From: Alphaproteobacteria bacterium | GTDB lineage: Bacteria > Myxococcota_A > UBA796 > CAJQPC01 | Reading direction: 5' to 3' | Length of the DNA: 64,000 nt | Assembly (NCBI GenBank): GCA_020632795.1 | Contig: JACKEV010000010.1 | Span: 434,001 to 498,000, forward strand | Translations under genes and position numbers: made by a program | Shown: positions 8,631 to 17,357 of the stretch, in pieces | Layout: the number at the start of each line of letters is the position of its first letter | How positions within the stretch are numbered: the stretch's first letter is position 1 | The notes under the pieces: generated by a model | Databases searched by the model: none | Told to the model about the DNA's origin: nothing | The model's input: the letters and a program-made list of their open reading frames with translations, nothing else

Positions 8631-11084
8631 CTACTCCTCTGGCTCGATGTAGCCCAGCGCCTCCAGGTCGGCACGGCGCTGCAGGTCGAAGATCGGCAGC
8701 GCCTCCGGGGCCGCCACCGGCACCCGATCCAGGGAGATCCGGAGCAGGCTCATGCCCCGGCCGGCGGTGAGCAGGAAGCGGGGCACCGGGTCCAGGGCGG
8801 CGCGCGGGGCGCCCAGGGGGATGGACGCCTCCGCCGCACCCGGGGCTCCCTCCACGATCACCTCCAGCCCCCCCATCTCAGCGGGATCCCCCGCCGGGAA
8901 CAGGAAGACCTCGCGGGGGAGCCAGGTCCCCTCCCCCGCGGCGAGGGTTACCACGCCGTCCTCCAGGACCGGGGGCTCGAACTGGCCGAGCGGATCGTAC
9001 GCCGTACGCACCGCCTCGATTCCTTGAGGGTGGCGAATCGTGACGGTGAGGTCCCGCACCCCGAGGGTCTTGCGGGTACCCGGGGCGGAGAGCCGCCAGG
9101 CCCACCGCACCGGGCGCTCCAGGGCGGCGCTGAGCGCCTCGGCGTAGCGGTCCAGGTCCCCCGAGGTCTCCGCGAAGTCGCGCTGCTCGTCGGGATCTTG
9201 GGTGAGGTCATACAGTCGCTGCCGGGCATCCCGGGTGATCCACTTGTGCCCGTCGACCAGCACCCCCCAGGCGTCGGAGCGGTACAGTGTGTGCCCGAAG
9301 GCCTGGGGGCGGGCCGCGAACCGCTCGGCCTCACCCGCCACCCCACGGGCCAGGGCCACCAGGGAGCGGCCGTCCGGCGGGGCCGCGGGCTCGACCCCCA
9401 GCAGCTCCAGCACGGTGGGCGCGAGGTCCAGCAGGGACACGGGCGCGGCCACCCGCCCGGCGGGCAGCCCCGGGGCCTGGACCACCAGCGGCACCCGCAG
9501 CAGCTCATCGTACAGCTCGTGACCGTGCTCGGCCCGGCCGTGCTCCCAGAACTCCTCGCCGTGATCGGAGAACAGGACGACGACGTCGTCTTCATCGAGC
9601 CTGGAGAGCAGCCGCCCCAGGTGGTGGTCGAGGTAGCTCAGGCACTGATCGTAGCGCCCCATCACGTACTCCCGGGCCCACGCGGCGTGGGGGCCGCGCG
9701 CCGGCACCCGCCATAGCTCGTTGCGGCCGAAGGGACGCTCCAGGGACGGCGGTGGCGCGCCCGCGAACCGCCCCTGCCACGCGTCCGGCTCCCGGTAGGG
9801 CAGGTGCACGTCCATGAAGTGGACCATCAGCAGCAGGTCGCGGTCGGGGTTTCGGTCCAGGGTGGCGATGGCGTCGTCGACCTGGGCGTCCCCGGAGGCC
9901 AGCAGGCTGTAGCTGTATTGAGACCAGCCGTCCCCCATGCCGTAGTGTCGGGCCAGGAAGGTGTTGCTGACCAGGGCCTCACCCCGGAACCCCGCCCGCG
10001 CCAGCGCCGCCGGCAGGGACTGTGCGGGATCCCAACGCTCCGGGCGCCGGCCGGACAGCGCCGCGCGGGCCGAGGGCAGGGTCCAGGGGGCGGGGCTGCG
10101 GGCCTGCTCGAACACGGTCGCGCCCTCGGCCCACACGTCCAGGTTCGGGCTGGTGGGGCGGCCGTAGCCATACACCCCGAGGTGGTCCGGGCGCAGGGTG
10201 TCCACGAAGAGGAGCACCACCCGCCGGGGGGTCGCCCGGGGCACGTAGACGGTGGGCTCCTCCAGCACGACGTAGTCCAGCAGGGGGTCCGCCCCGGGCT
10301 CGGAGCGCAGACGGAGCTGCCCCTCCCCGGCGGGCAGCGGGCAGCGCAGCGGCTGGGGCTCCCCCCCCGGCTCCAGGTGCATCTCACACAGTTCGGTGAC
10401 CGCGTCGCCCGCCACCCACTCCGCGATGAGGTCCGCGCCGTCGGAGCGGGCCCGCTCCAGGACCGGGGGGAGCTGCAGCTCGGCCTTGAGGTCCAGCACG
10501 GCCCCCTCGGGGGCGTCGACGGCCCAGGTCACCTGGGCGGGCGCGGGCAGCACCACGCCGAAGGCGCTGCGACTGTCGTCCCCGGTGGCCTGGAACAGGA
10601 AGTCGGTGCCGCTCAAGCCGGCGTGAGCCGGGTTCATGGCGTTCTCCCGGTCGGCGGCCTCGGGGGCCCGCAGGTGCAGCGCCCCGGGGGTCGGCTCGGG
10701 GTCATCCGGGGCCCGGCGCACCACCAGGCGCTCGCCCTCGATGCCCCAGGTCCCCGCAGCCCCCTGCCCCGGCGGGGCCAGCGCGTAGGGGATCGCAGCG
10801 CCGTGCTCGTCGATGAGGTCGATGCCTGGGGGCTTTCGACTGCTGGTGTGTCCGCGGAACACCTGGGACAGGGGCAACGGATGGACGTACTCCACCGTCT
10901 CGCCGTGATCGGCGCGCCCGAACACCCCGGCGAGCGGGATGTCCGAGGGGGCGGGGCGCCCCTCCGGCCGGCTGCTCTCCGGCAGCGTCACCTCGACGAC
11001 CCGCTCGGGGTGGCGGGCCAGCAGCAGCGGGGGCGGAGGCGCCGGGCTGCCGCAGGCCGCCAGCACGGTCAGCGCGCTGATCAT
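8631..11084 (-). CDS. Sulfatase-like (alkaline phosphatase superfamily) lipoprotein hydrolase
   Basis: An 817-residue protein. A lipoprotein signal (MISALTVLAACGSPAPPPP) is followed by about 270 residues of beta-rich sequence, then a sulfatase-type domain: VVLLFVDTLRPDHLGVYGYG with a metal-binding Asp, and VVLFSDHGEEFWEHG with the second metal site. At the nucleophile position the sequence is PWTLPSARAALSG. A Thr near residue 332 stands where true sulfatases have Cys or Ser (C/S-x-P-x-R). Formylglycine maturation is therefore not expected, and it may cleave phosphate esters or transfer head groups. It ends with ADLEALGYIEPEE, typical of the family. ATG 11084 overlaps the stop of the upstream epimerase-like gene (ATGA). 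Confidence 0.8.
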   Translation of the reverse strand: MISALTVLAACGSPAPPPPLLLARHPERVVEVTLPESSRPEGRPAPSDIPLAGVFGRADHGETVEYVHPLPLSQVFRGHTSSRKPPGIDLIDEHGAAIPYALAPPGQGAAGTWGIEGERLVVRRAPDDPEPTPGALHLRAPEAADRENAMNPAHAGLSGTDFLFQATGDDSRSAFGVVLPAPAQVTWAVDAPEGAVLDLKAELQLPPVLERARSDGADLIAEWVAGDAVTELCEMHLEPGGEPQPLRCPLPAGEGQLRLRSEPGADPLLDYVVLEEPTVYVPRATPRRVVLLFVDTLRPDHLGVYGYGRPTSPNLDVWAEGATVFEQARSPAPWTLPSARAALSGRRPERWDPAQSLPAALARAGFRGEALVSNTFLARHYGMGDGWSQYSYSLLASGDAQVDDAIATLDRNPDRDLLLMVHFMDVHLPYREPDAWQGRFAGAPPPSLERPFGRNELWRVPARGPHAAWAREYVMGRYDQCLSYLDHHLGRLLSRLDEDDVVVLFSDHGEEFWEHGRAEHGHELYDELLRVPLVVQAPGLPAGRVAAPVSLLDLAPTVLELLGVEPAAPPDGRSLVALARGVAGEAERFAARPQAFGHTLYRSDAWGVLVDGHKWITRDARQRLYDLTQDPDEQRDFAETSGDLDRYAEALSAALERPVRWAWRLSAPGTRKTLGVRDLTVTIRHPQGIEAVRTAYDPLGQFEPPVLEDGVVTLAAGEGTWLPREVFLFPAGDPAEMGGLEVIVEGAPGAAEASIPLGAPRAALDPVPRFLLTAGRGMSLLRISLDRVPVAAPEALPIFDLQRRADLEALGYIEPEE

Positions 11085-12478
11085 CCGTCCTCGTGGTCGC
11101 TCAGCAGGCCCAGCTCGTTGCGCAGCGTGGCCTCCAGGGACCTGAAGCGGTAGCGGTAGCCCAGCTCGCGCAGCCGCCGGTTGTCCACCCGCTGGCCCTG
11201 AAGCAACACGGTCTCCCCCATCTCCCCGAACAGCGTACGCACCGCCACGCCGGGCAGCGGCAGCACGGCCGGGCGGTTGAGCACCGCGCCCATCTCGTGG
11301 GCGAACCCGGCGCTGGTGACCGGCTCCGGGGCCACCACGTTGAAGGGGCCGGAGAGCGCGTCGTCCTGGAGCAGCAGGTGGAGCGCGTCGACGGTGTCGT
11401 CCAGGGACACCCAGCTCATGTACTGCCGGCCGGTGCCGATGGGCCCCCCCACCCCCATCGAGAAGGGCGGCAGCATCTTCTCCAGCGCCCCGCCCTGAGC
11501 GGAGAGCACCACGCCGATGCGGGCGTGGGCGGTGCGGATGCCGGCCGCGCGGGCCGGCTCAGCGGCGGCCTCCCAGGCCTCGCAGACCTGCGCCAGGAAG
11601 TCGTCGCCGTGGGGCCCGTCCTCGTCGACGAGGGTGTCGCCGGTGTCGCCGTAGATGCCCACCGCCGAGGCGCACACCAGCACCCGAGGCGGGGACTGGA
11701 GCTGCGCCGCCGCCCGGGCGATGAGCCCGGTGCCCTTCTCACGGCTCTCCAGGATGCTGCGCCGGCGGGCCTCGGTCCATCGGCCGCCGCCGACGTTCTC
11801 CCCGGCCAGGTGCACGACGGCGTCCACCCCCTCCAGCGCGGCCAGGTCGACGTCGCCGGCCTTCACATCCCAGCGCACCTCGTGGGGCCCGGCGGGCGGC
11901 CGGCGCACCAGCCGGCGCACCGAATGACCGCCTGTGGTCAGGAAGGCGCACAGCGCCGTGCCCACCAGCCCCGAGGCCCCGGTCACCGCGACGACGCGGC
12001 GCGGCTGATCGGCGAAGCGGGCGTGCCGCTCCAGATCCCAGCGGGTGCGCCGATGGCGGAACGCGAACATCATCTCCAGCCGGCGGCGGACCCGCCCCCC
12101 GGCGACCAGATCGCCGGCCGCGCCCAGGGGCAGCTCGTACTCGATGTGGTCGTGCAGCACCGAGGTGTTCGGCCCCGACTCGTGGGGCAGGAAGCGGTGG
12201 GTGTGCACCCAGCTCGAGAACGGGCCCTCGGTCTGGACATCCTGGAACTGCTCCCCCTCGACGTGCTCGCGGTGGTCGGCCACCCAGCGCATCTTGAACG
12301 GCCCCACCCGGTTGCGCATGATCAGGCGGCTGCCGTCGGTGATGGAGCCGCGCCGGTCCTCGACGTCCACGCTCTCCCAGGGCGGGATCAGACGCTCGAA
12401 CGCCCCCTCCCGGGCGTGCCAGTTGTACAGCTCCTGGGGCGGGACGGGCATCACCGTGCGCTTCTCGAAGACGGGCAT
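11081..12478 (-). CDS. SRPBCC domain fused to TIGR01777-type NAD(P)-dependent epimerase
   Basis: A 465-residue protein. Residues 1-155 form an SRPBCC/START-like lipid-binding fold (QELYNWHAREGAFERLIPPWE, FQDVQTEGPFSSWVHTHRF). Residues about 160-460 are a short-chain dehydrogenase/epimerase of the TIGR01777 (YfcH) group: Rossmann motif VTGASGLVGTAL, VVHLAGENVGGGRW, CASAVGIYGDTGD and the C-terminal VLLQGQRVDNRRLRELGY. This fusion occurs in other bacteria; its substrate is unknown. AGGAGG lies four bases before ATG 12478, and a GATAAT -10-like hexamer lies 35 bases upstream. It forms a two-gene operon with the sulfatase-like gene. Cytoplasmic. Confidence 0.85.
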   Translation of the reverse strand: MPVFEKRTVMPVPPQELYNWHAREGAFERLIPPWESVDVEDRRGSITDGSRLIMRNRVGPFKMRWVADHREHVEGEQFQDVQTEGPFSSWVHTHRFLPHESGPNTSVLHDHIEYELPLGAAGDLVAGGRVRRRLEMMFAFRHRRTRWDLERHARFADQPRRVVAVTGASGLVGTALCAFLTTGGHSVRRLVRRPPAGPHEVRWDVKAGDVDLAALEGVDAVVHLAGENVGGGRWTEARRRSILESREKGTGLIARAAAQLQSPPRVLVCASAVGIYGDTGDTLVDEDGPHGDDFLAQVCEAWEAAAEPARAAGIRTAHARIGVVLSAQGGALEKMLPPFSMGVGGPIGTGRQYMSWVSLDDTVDALHLLLQDDALSGPFNVVAPEPVTSAGFAHEMGAVLNRPAVLPLPGVAVRTLFGEMGETVLLQGQRVDNRRLRELGYRYRFRSLEATLRNELGLLSDHEDG

Positions 12479-12513
12479 CGAACCTCCTGCTGGGGGGCGG
12501 GACCCACGATCCC

Positions 12514-12519
12514 ATTATC
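12514..12519 (-). promoter_or_regulatory. Putative -10 element (GATAAT)
   Basis: Minus-strand GATAAT, one base from the consensus, 35 bases upstream of the SRPBCC-epimerase start. No good -35 box. Confidence 0.35.
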
Positions 12520-12604
12520 CCCTACCCCCGAGGATCGTTGCGGCCAGCCGCCGACCCGGGGTGCAGACTTCGCCCGCGTGTCCTATCCTGGAGGCCCCCG
12601 GAGG

Positions 12605-15067
12605 ATGAACGTGCTGCTCACGCTCCTGCTCGCCCCCCCGGCCCTCGCCGCCACCCTGACGGTCGGGCCTTCCGGCGATCACGCCACCGTCCAGGAGGCG
12701 GTGGACGCGGCGTCGGACGGGGACGAGCTGCGCATCGAGGCGGGCACCTTCGAGGAGCGTGTGGACATCGGCAAGGACCTGACCCTGATCGGGGCGGGGG
12801 CCGGCACGGTGCTGACCTCCACCGACGTGGTGGTCGTCATCGCCGAGGCCACCGTGGTGCTCCAGGACCTCACCGTCACCGCGGCCGGCGAGCGCGGCGT
12901 CAGCGCCAGCGACGCGGACCTCACCCTGACCCGCGTGGCGGTGGGCGGCGCCTCGGGGGACCGCTCCGGCGGCGGCATCTACCTGTACGAGGGCGCGCTG
13001 ACCATCGCGGACAGCAGCTTCGCGGACGCGGACGTCGGGACCGGAGACGGCGGGCACGTCGCCGCCTTCCTGGCCGACGTCACCGTCACCGACACCAGCT
13101 TCTCCTCGGGGGTCGCCCAGAAGGGCGGCGCGGTCTACCTCTACGACTGCGAGGCCACCTTCACCCGGGCCAGCTTCTCCCAGAACACCGCCCACCCCGT
13201 CGACGCCCAGGCCCGCGGAGGTGCCATCCGCGCCGAGCTGGGCACGCTCACCCTGGACACGACCATCTTCGACGAGAACGCCGCCGACTTCGGCGGGGCC
13301 GTCTCCGTCAACGCCGGCGCGCTCTTCGACGAGGACAGCGCCTACACCGAAAACACCACCAACGGGCTGTACGGCGGCGCGCTGGCCATCTGGGACAGCG
13401 ACGCGGCCATCTCCCGGAGCTGGTTCGAGGCGAACGCCGCGCTGGACAGCTCGGGCGGCGGGCAGGCCTACGGCGGCGCCGTCCTCGTCGCGGGCGACAC
13501 CGGCGGCCAGGTCACCATCTCCGGCAGCACGTTCCTGGAGAACCAGGCCACCGACTACGGCGGCGCCATCCACGCCTCCTCCGGGACGCTGGAGTTGGAC
13601 GACCTCACCCTGGAGGGCAACGCGGCGGGCTCGGGCGGCGCGATCTACGCCAGCACCGCCGGGCGCATCCTGATCCAGCGCTCCGAGTTCGTCGGCAACG
13701 TCTCGGGGAACGGCTCCGGCATCCGCTGGCGCCCCAGCGAGGCGGGTGCCCACCTGCACGTCGAGGACAGCGCCTTCGACGGCAACGTGTCCACCCAGCG
13801 GGGTGGGGGCATCTACGCCTACGGCGGGGAGCACCTGGAGATCAACAGCACCCGCTTCACCAGCAACGAGGCCGCCCTGGGCGGCGGCATGATGACCTTC
13901 GGCGTCGACATCGTCGCCGTGCACAACAACATCTTCTGCGACAATTCTGCTACAGGCGACAGCCAGTCCTACGGGGGCGGCGCCCTGGCCTACGAGTCCG
14001 GTGATACATCTTCGCTGTGGGCCAACAACGTGTTCGCCGAGAACCACGCCGAGGTGCGCGGTGGCGGCCTGCTGCTGTGGAACAGCGCCGACGCCGAGGT
14101 CGTGAACAACGACTTCCTGTCCAACAGCGCCGACACCGGCGGGCAGGCGATGTTCTTCCGCGACACCGCGGGGCGCTTCGTCAACAACCTGGTGATGGAG
14201 CACCCCCAGGGCACGGCGGTCGAGTCCTCCAGCAGCCCCACCGTGGCCCTGGACTACAACGACCTCTACAACAACCTCGACAACCTGGACAGCAACCTCG
14301 CCGGGCAGGCCGGGTCGAACAACCTGGCGGTGGATCCGGGCTTCGAGGTCCGCTGGAGCGGCGGCTGCGACCGCGATACATGGTTTCTTGCGACAGAGAG
14401 CCCCCTCGTGGACGCCGGGGACCCCTCCATCAGCGACTGGGACGGCTCCCGCTCCGACATCGGCGCCTACGGCGGCCCCTACGTCGACGTCCGGCTGTTC
14501 ACCGATGAGGACGAGGACGGCTGGCTGGCCACCGAGGACTGCGACGACACCGACCCGGACGTCCACCCCGAGGCCCCCGAGCAGCCCTACGACGGCATTG
14601 ACCAGGACTGCGACGGCGTGGACCTGGTCGACGTGGACGAGGACGGCTGGGACGCGGTCGAGGCCGGCGGGGAGGACTGCGACGACGACGCGGCGGCGGT
14701 GAACCCGGGCGCGACCGAGGTCTGGTACAACGGCCTGGACGAGGACTGCGACGGCAACGACGACGACCAGGACGTCGACGGGCACGGCGCCACGGAGGCC
14801 GGCGGCGACGACTGCGACGACCTGGATCCCCTGATACACCCAGGTGCGACAGACACCCCCGACGACGGCGTCGACAGCGACTGCGACGGCAGCGACGGCC
14901 CCGGCACGGGGACCGACGACACCGGCATCGGCGCCGACGACACCGGCGTCGGCCCGGGGAGCGGCGACGGCGGCAAGCCGGCCTGCGGCGGCTGCGCTCA
15001 CCCCGGGGCCTCGCCCTGGTTCGCCCTCGGCCTCGTCCTGGCCCTCAGCCGGAGGCGACGCCGATGA
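12605..15067 (+). CDS. Beta-helix surface protein with MopE repeats and MYXO-CTERM-like tail
   Basis: An 820-residue protein. ATG 12605 gives a Sec signal, MNVLLTLLLAPPALA, with GGAGG ten bases upstream. Residues about 20-600 are a right-handed parallel beta-helix of the pectin-lyase/polymorphic-outer-membrane-protein kind, with repeated GGGIY, GGAI and SxFxxN motifs (DRSGGGIYLYEGALTIADSSF is one such turn region). Residues about 630-760 hold three or four MopE-type units (EDCDDTDPDVHPEAPEQPYDG and similar). The last 30 residues are CGGCAHPGASPWF, a hydrophobic segment, and RRRRR. That matches a MYXO-CTERM-type sorting signal for surface anchoring. It overlaps the next gene by four bases. Confidence 0.85.
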   Translation: MNVLLTLLLAPPALAATLTVGPSGDHATVQEAVDAASDGDELRIEAGTFEERVDIGKDLTLIGAGAGTVLTSTDVVVVIAEATVVLQDLTVTAAGERGVSASDADLTLTRVAVGGASGDRSGGGIYLYEGALTIADSSFADADVGTGDGGHVAAFLADVTVTDTSFSSGVAQKGGAVYLYDCEATFTRASFSQNTAHPVDAQARGGAIRAELGTLTLDTTIFDENAADFGGAVSVNAGALFDEDSAYTENTTNGLYGGALAIWDSDAAISRSWFEANAALDSSGGGQAYGGAVLVAGDTGGQVTISGSTFLENQATDYGGAIHASSGTLELDDLTLEGNAAGSGGAIYASTAGRILIQRSEFVGNVSGNGSGIRWRPSEAGAHLHVEDSAFDGNVSTQRGGGIYAYGGEHLEINSTRFTSNEAALGGGMMTFGVDIVAVHNNIFCDNSATGDSQSYGGGALAYESGDTSSLWANNVFAENHAEVRGGGLLLWNSADAEVVNNDFLSNSADTGGQAMFFRDTAGRFVNNLVMEHPQGTAVESSSSPTVALDYNDLYNNLDNLDSNLAGQAGSNNLAVDPGFEVRWSGGCDRDTWFLATESPLVDAGDPSISDWDGSRSDIGAYGGPYVDVRLFTDEDEDGWLATEDCDDTDPDVHPEAPEQPYDGIDQDCDGVDLVDVDEDGWDAVEAGGEDCDDDAAAVNPGATEVWYNGLDEDCDGNDDDQDVDGHGATEAGGDDCDDLDPLIHPGATDTPDDGVDSDCDGSDGPGTGTDDTGIGADDTGVGPGSGDGGKPACGGCAHPGASPWFALGLVLALSRRRRR

Positions 15068-15888
15068 AGGACGGGCAGCTCTCCCTGTTCAACGCCCGCA
15101 GCGGCGGCCCGCGGCACTCCTCCACGCCCCCGGTTCCCGGGCTGGAGCTGCGCTTCCGCGGCGCAGTGCCCGTCTCCCCCGAGCGGCTCCCCCAGGCGCG
15201 GCTCCTGGGCCGCCTGCTGCTTGCGGCCAACCGGGACGCCGACCGCTGCCTGCTGACCATCAACGCGAACCGGCGGCGGGTGCTGTCCTGGCGACGGCGC
15301 GGCCAGAAGCTGGATGTATCGGTGCATCACCGGGTGCTCGCGTCCCCTGAAGACATCGTCGCCGTCGTGATGCATCGCGATGCTTCAGCCTGGACCCGCC
15401 TCCGGGCCCGCTTCGAGGCCCAGGGCCCCCTGCCCCCGCCGGCCCCCAGGCGCCTGGTCAGCTCGGGCCACGTCCACGACCTGATGCCCCTCTACGATCA
15501 CGTCAACGACACCTTCTTCGAGGGCGCCCACGGCCGGCACCAGGGCATCGTGGTGGGCTGGGGGCGCTGGCCGACCGTCCCGCCCCGCCGCAGCCTGCGG
15601 CTGGGCTCCTGCTCCGGCGCCCCACCCGTCATCCGGGTCCACCCCAGCCTGGACGACCCCCGCGTCCCGGTCTGGTTCGTGGGCTTCGTGCTGTTCCACG
15701 AGCTGCTCCATGTGGAGGTCCCCCCCCGCGCGGGCCCCTCGGGGCGCCGCCTCGTCCACCCCCCGGAGTTCTGTGAGCGGGAGCAGCGCCACCCCCGCTA
15801 CGAGGACGCCTGCGCCTGGGAGCGCGCCAACATCGACTGGCTGGTGCGCCGCACCCGGGCGGTGGTGCGGGACCGCCGCAGCGACTGA
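15064..15888 (+). CDS. SprT-like zinc metalloprotease domain protein
   Basis: A 274-residue protein without a signal peptide. The C-terminal half carries the zinc motif HELLH in FVLFHELLHVEV, preceded by DHVNDTFFEG, GWGRWPT and RRSLRLGSC, an arrangement typical of SprT-like/YgjP-like proteins. The third ligand is probably among the later His or Glu residues (HPPEFCEREQRHP). In the family such domains cut DNA-bound or other proteins; here the role is unknown. The N-terminal 120 residues are Arg-rich and unassigned. It overlaps the surface-protein gene by ATGA, so the two are translated together, perhaps by chance of gene order. Confidence 0.7.
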   Translation: MKDGQLSLFNARSGGPRHSSTPPVPGLELRFRGAVPVSPERLPQARLLGRLLLAANRDADRCLLTINANRRRVLSWRRRGQKLDVSVHHRVLASPEDIVAVVMHRDASAWTRLRARFEAQGPLPPPAPRRLVSSGHVHDLMPLYDHVNDTFFEGAHGRHQGIVVGWGRWPTVPPRRSLRLGSCSGAPPVIRVHPSLDDPRVPVWFVGFVLFHELLHVEVPPRAGPSGRRLVHPPEFCEREQRHPRYEDACAWERANIDWLVRRTRAVVRDRRSD

Positions 15889-15896
15889 GCCCACGC

Positions 15897-16607
15897 CTAC
15901 CCCAGCTCGCTGCGGATGTAGGCGTCAACCTTCTCCCGCCGCGCCACCCGCTCCAGCACACGCGCCAGGCCGAACAGCAGCGCCAGGACCACCGCGAAGG
16001 TGCCGGCCGTGGCGATGGCCACCGCCTGGCTGCGGGCCCCCGCCGGGCGCAGCTCGCCCCGGAGCGCGCCCGCGGTGCGCACCCGAGCGTCGGCCATCAG
16101 ATACAGAGGCTGGTCCTCCAGCCCCGACCGTGAGCCGTTCATCATGCGGTCGATGGCGCGGCGCTGGGCGCCCTCGATGTCGGGGTGGGCCTGGTAGGCC
16201 AGGTGCTTCTGGAGACCCAGGACCGGGTCGGCCTGGAACCAGGCCCCGGACAGGGTCACCCGCTGCACCGCGTCGGTGTCCAGCAGCGGCGGCGCGATGG
16301 TGTGCGCGTCGCTGCGCTCGTGCACCTTCAGGCTGAACCGTTTGTGCGGGATGAGCAGGTCCACCGCCACCACCTGCCCCTGGAGGTCGAGGACCGGGGA
16401 GATGCCCTCGACCGGGACCCAGGTGACCCGCTCGGGCAACGGGAGGGCCAGCTCCAGGCGACCGTCGGAGGGCTCGGCGAGCACCACAGTGGTGGTCCAC
16501 TCCAGGTCCTCTCCGACCCGCTCGCCGTGGTGGGCGGCCCCCAGGACGCGGGGGGCGGGCGCGGCGAGGGCCGCGCCGATGAGCGTGATCAGCACGAGGG
16601 GGGACAT
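15897..16607 (-). CDS. Secreted or membrane-anchored hypothetical protein
   Basis: A 236-residue protein. It has a signal peptide (MSPLVLITLIGAALAAPAP), a beta-rich periplasmic part of about 160 residues (LELALPLPERVTWVPVEG, VAVDLLIPHKRFSLKVHE) and one membrane segment near residues 195-215 (AVAIATAGTFAVVLALLFGLA), followed by a short basic tail. This predicts a type I topology with a small cytoplasmic end. I do not recognise the family. It lies nine bases after the membrane-protein gene at 16617-17234 and is probably co-transcribed with it, so the two may form one envelope complex. Confidence 0.6.
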   Translation of the reverse strand: MSPLVLITLIGAALAAPAPRVLGAAHHGERVGEDLEWTTTVVLAEPSDGRLELALPLPERVTWVPVEGISPVLDLQGQVVAVDLLIPHKRFSLKVHERSDAHTIAPPLLDTDAVQRVTLSGAWFQADPVLGLQKHLAYQAHPDIEGAQRRAIDRMMNGSRSGLEDQPLYLMADARVRTAGALRGELRPAGARSQAVAIATAGTFAVVLALLFGLARVLERVARREKVDAYIRSELG

Positions 16608-16616
16608 GGGGCCTCC

Positions 16617-17234
16617 TCACTGCGCCACGATGGCGTCCATGCCGCCATCGAACACGGTCAGCTCGGGCAGGATGGGGGACGCGATGTAGATGAACTGCAC
16701 CATCGCGGCGAGCTGCACGGCGATCAGGACCGCCGTCGGCAGGCCGATCTCGTATCGGGAGAGGCCCTCGGGGGCGCGCCGCAGGACCGCGCGCACCAGG
16801 ATGAGCAGGCCCACGCCCAGGCCCAGGTAGCAGGTGCCCAGCGCCAGGGTGCCGCCCAGGTAGCCGCTGGTGTGGTAGTACAGCGCCACGATGGGCGAGA
16901 GCGCCGCCATCACCAGGGTCCCGGTGAAGTTGCCGGCGGCCTGCCCCATCAGGATGTCGGTGGCCCGCTGCTTCGCGCCCAGGAGCTTCCAGGTCAGCAG
17001 CCCCGCCGGCACCGCGCACAGTGAGGAGAGCAGGATGACCATCGGCAGCTTGTAGATGTTCGAGAAGGCCAGGGTCAGGTCGGTGCTGCCCGCCGCGATG
17101 CCGTAGATCGCCGCGAACACGGTGGTGGCCAGCCCCGCGAGCAGGATGAGCCGGACGCGGGTGGCGGGCCCGTCGTCCTCCTCGGGGAGGATGTGGCCGC
17201 CGATCAGGTTGAACAGGGACTGGATCGCTTTCAT
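16617..17234 (-). CDS. Integral membrane protein, about six segments, Yip1/DUF1282-like in shape
   Basis: A 205-residue, strongly hydrophobic protein with five or six predicted membrane segments (for example LILLAGLATTVFAAIYGIAA, LPMVILLSSLCAVPAGLLTW, AVLIAVQLAAMVQFIYIAS). The N-terminus, MKAIQSLFNLIGGHILPEED, is cytoplasmic and amphipathic. Size and shape recall Yip1/DUF1282 proteins, but no diagnostic motif is present. AGGAGG lies six bases before ATG 17234. It is the first gene of a two-gene unit with 15897-16607. Confidence 0.55.
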   Translation of the reverse strand: MKAIQSLFNLIGGHILPEEDDGPATRVRLILLAGLATTVFAAIYGIAAGSTDLTLAFSNIYKLPMVILLSSLCAVPAGLLTWKLLGAKQRATDILMGQAAGNFTGTLVMAALSPIVALYYHTSGYLGGTLALGTCYLGLGVGLLILVRAVLRRAPEGLSRYEIGLPTAVLIAVQLAAMVQFIYIASPILPELTVFDGGMDAIVAQ

Positions 17235-17281
17235 GAATGCCTCCTTGCTTGGGATCGTCCGTTGGGGACGAGAGCAAGGTA

Positions 17282-17304
17282 CCGAGGCGGGTTGAACGCC
17301 TCGG
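17282..17304 (-). terminator. Possible terminator after the glycosyltransferase gene
   Basis: A perfect eight-pair hairpin, CCGAGGCG and CGCCTCGG, with a seven-base loop. It lies 54 bases beyond the stop of the glycosyltransferase gene on the minus strand, followed by TACCTTGCTCT with only a weak T tract. It could instead be an operator for the downstream membrane operon. Confidence 0.4.
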
Positions 17305-17357
17305 GGCGGCAGCCTGAAACGTCTGCGGCGATCGTTTGAAAATGAGGTGAACGCCGC

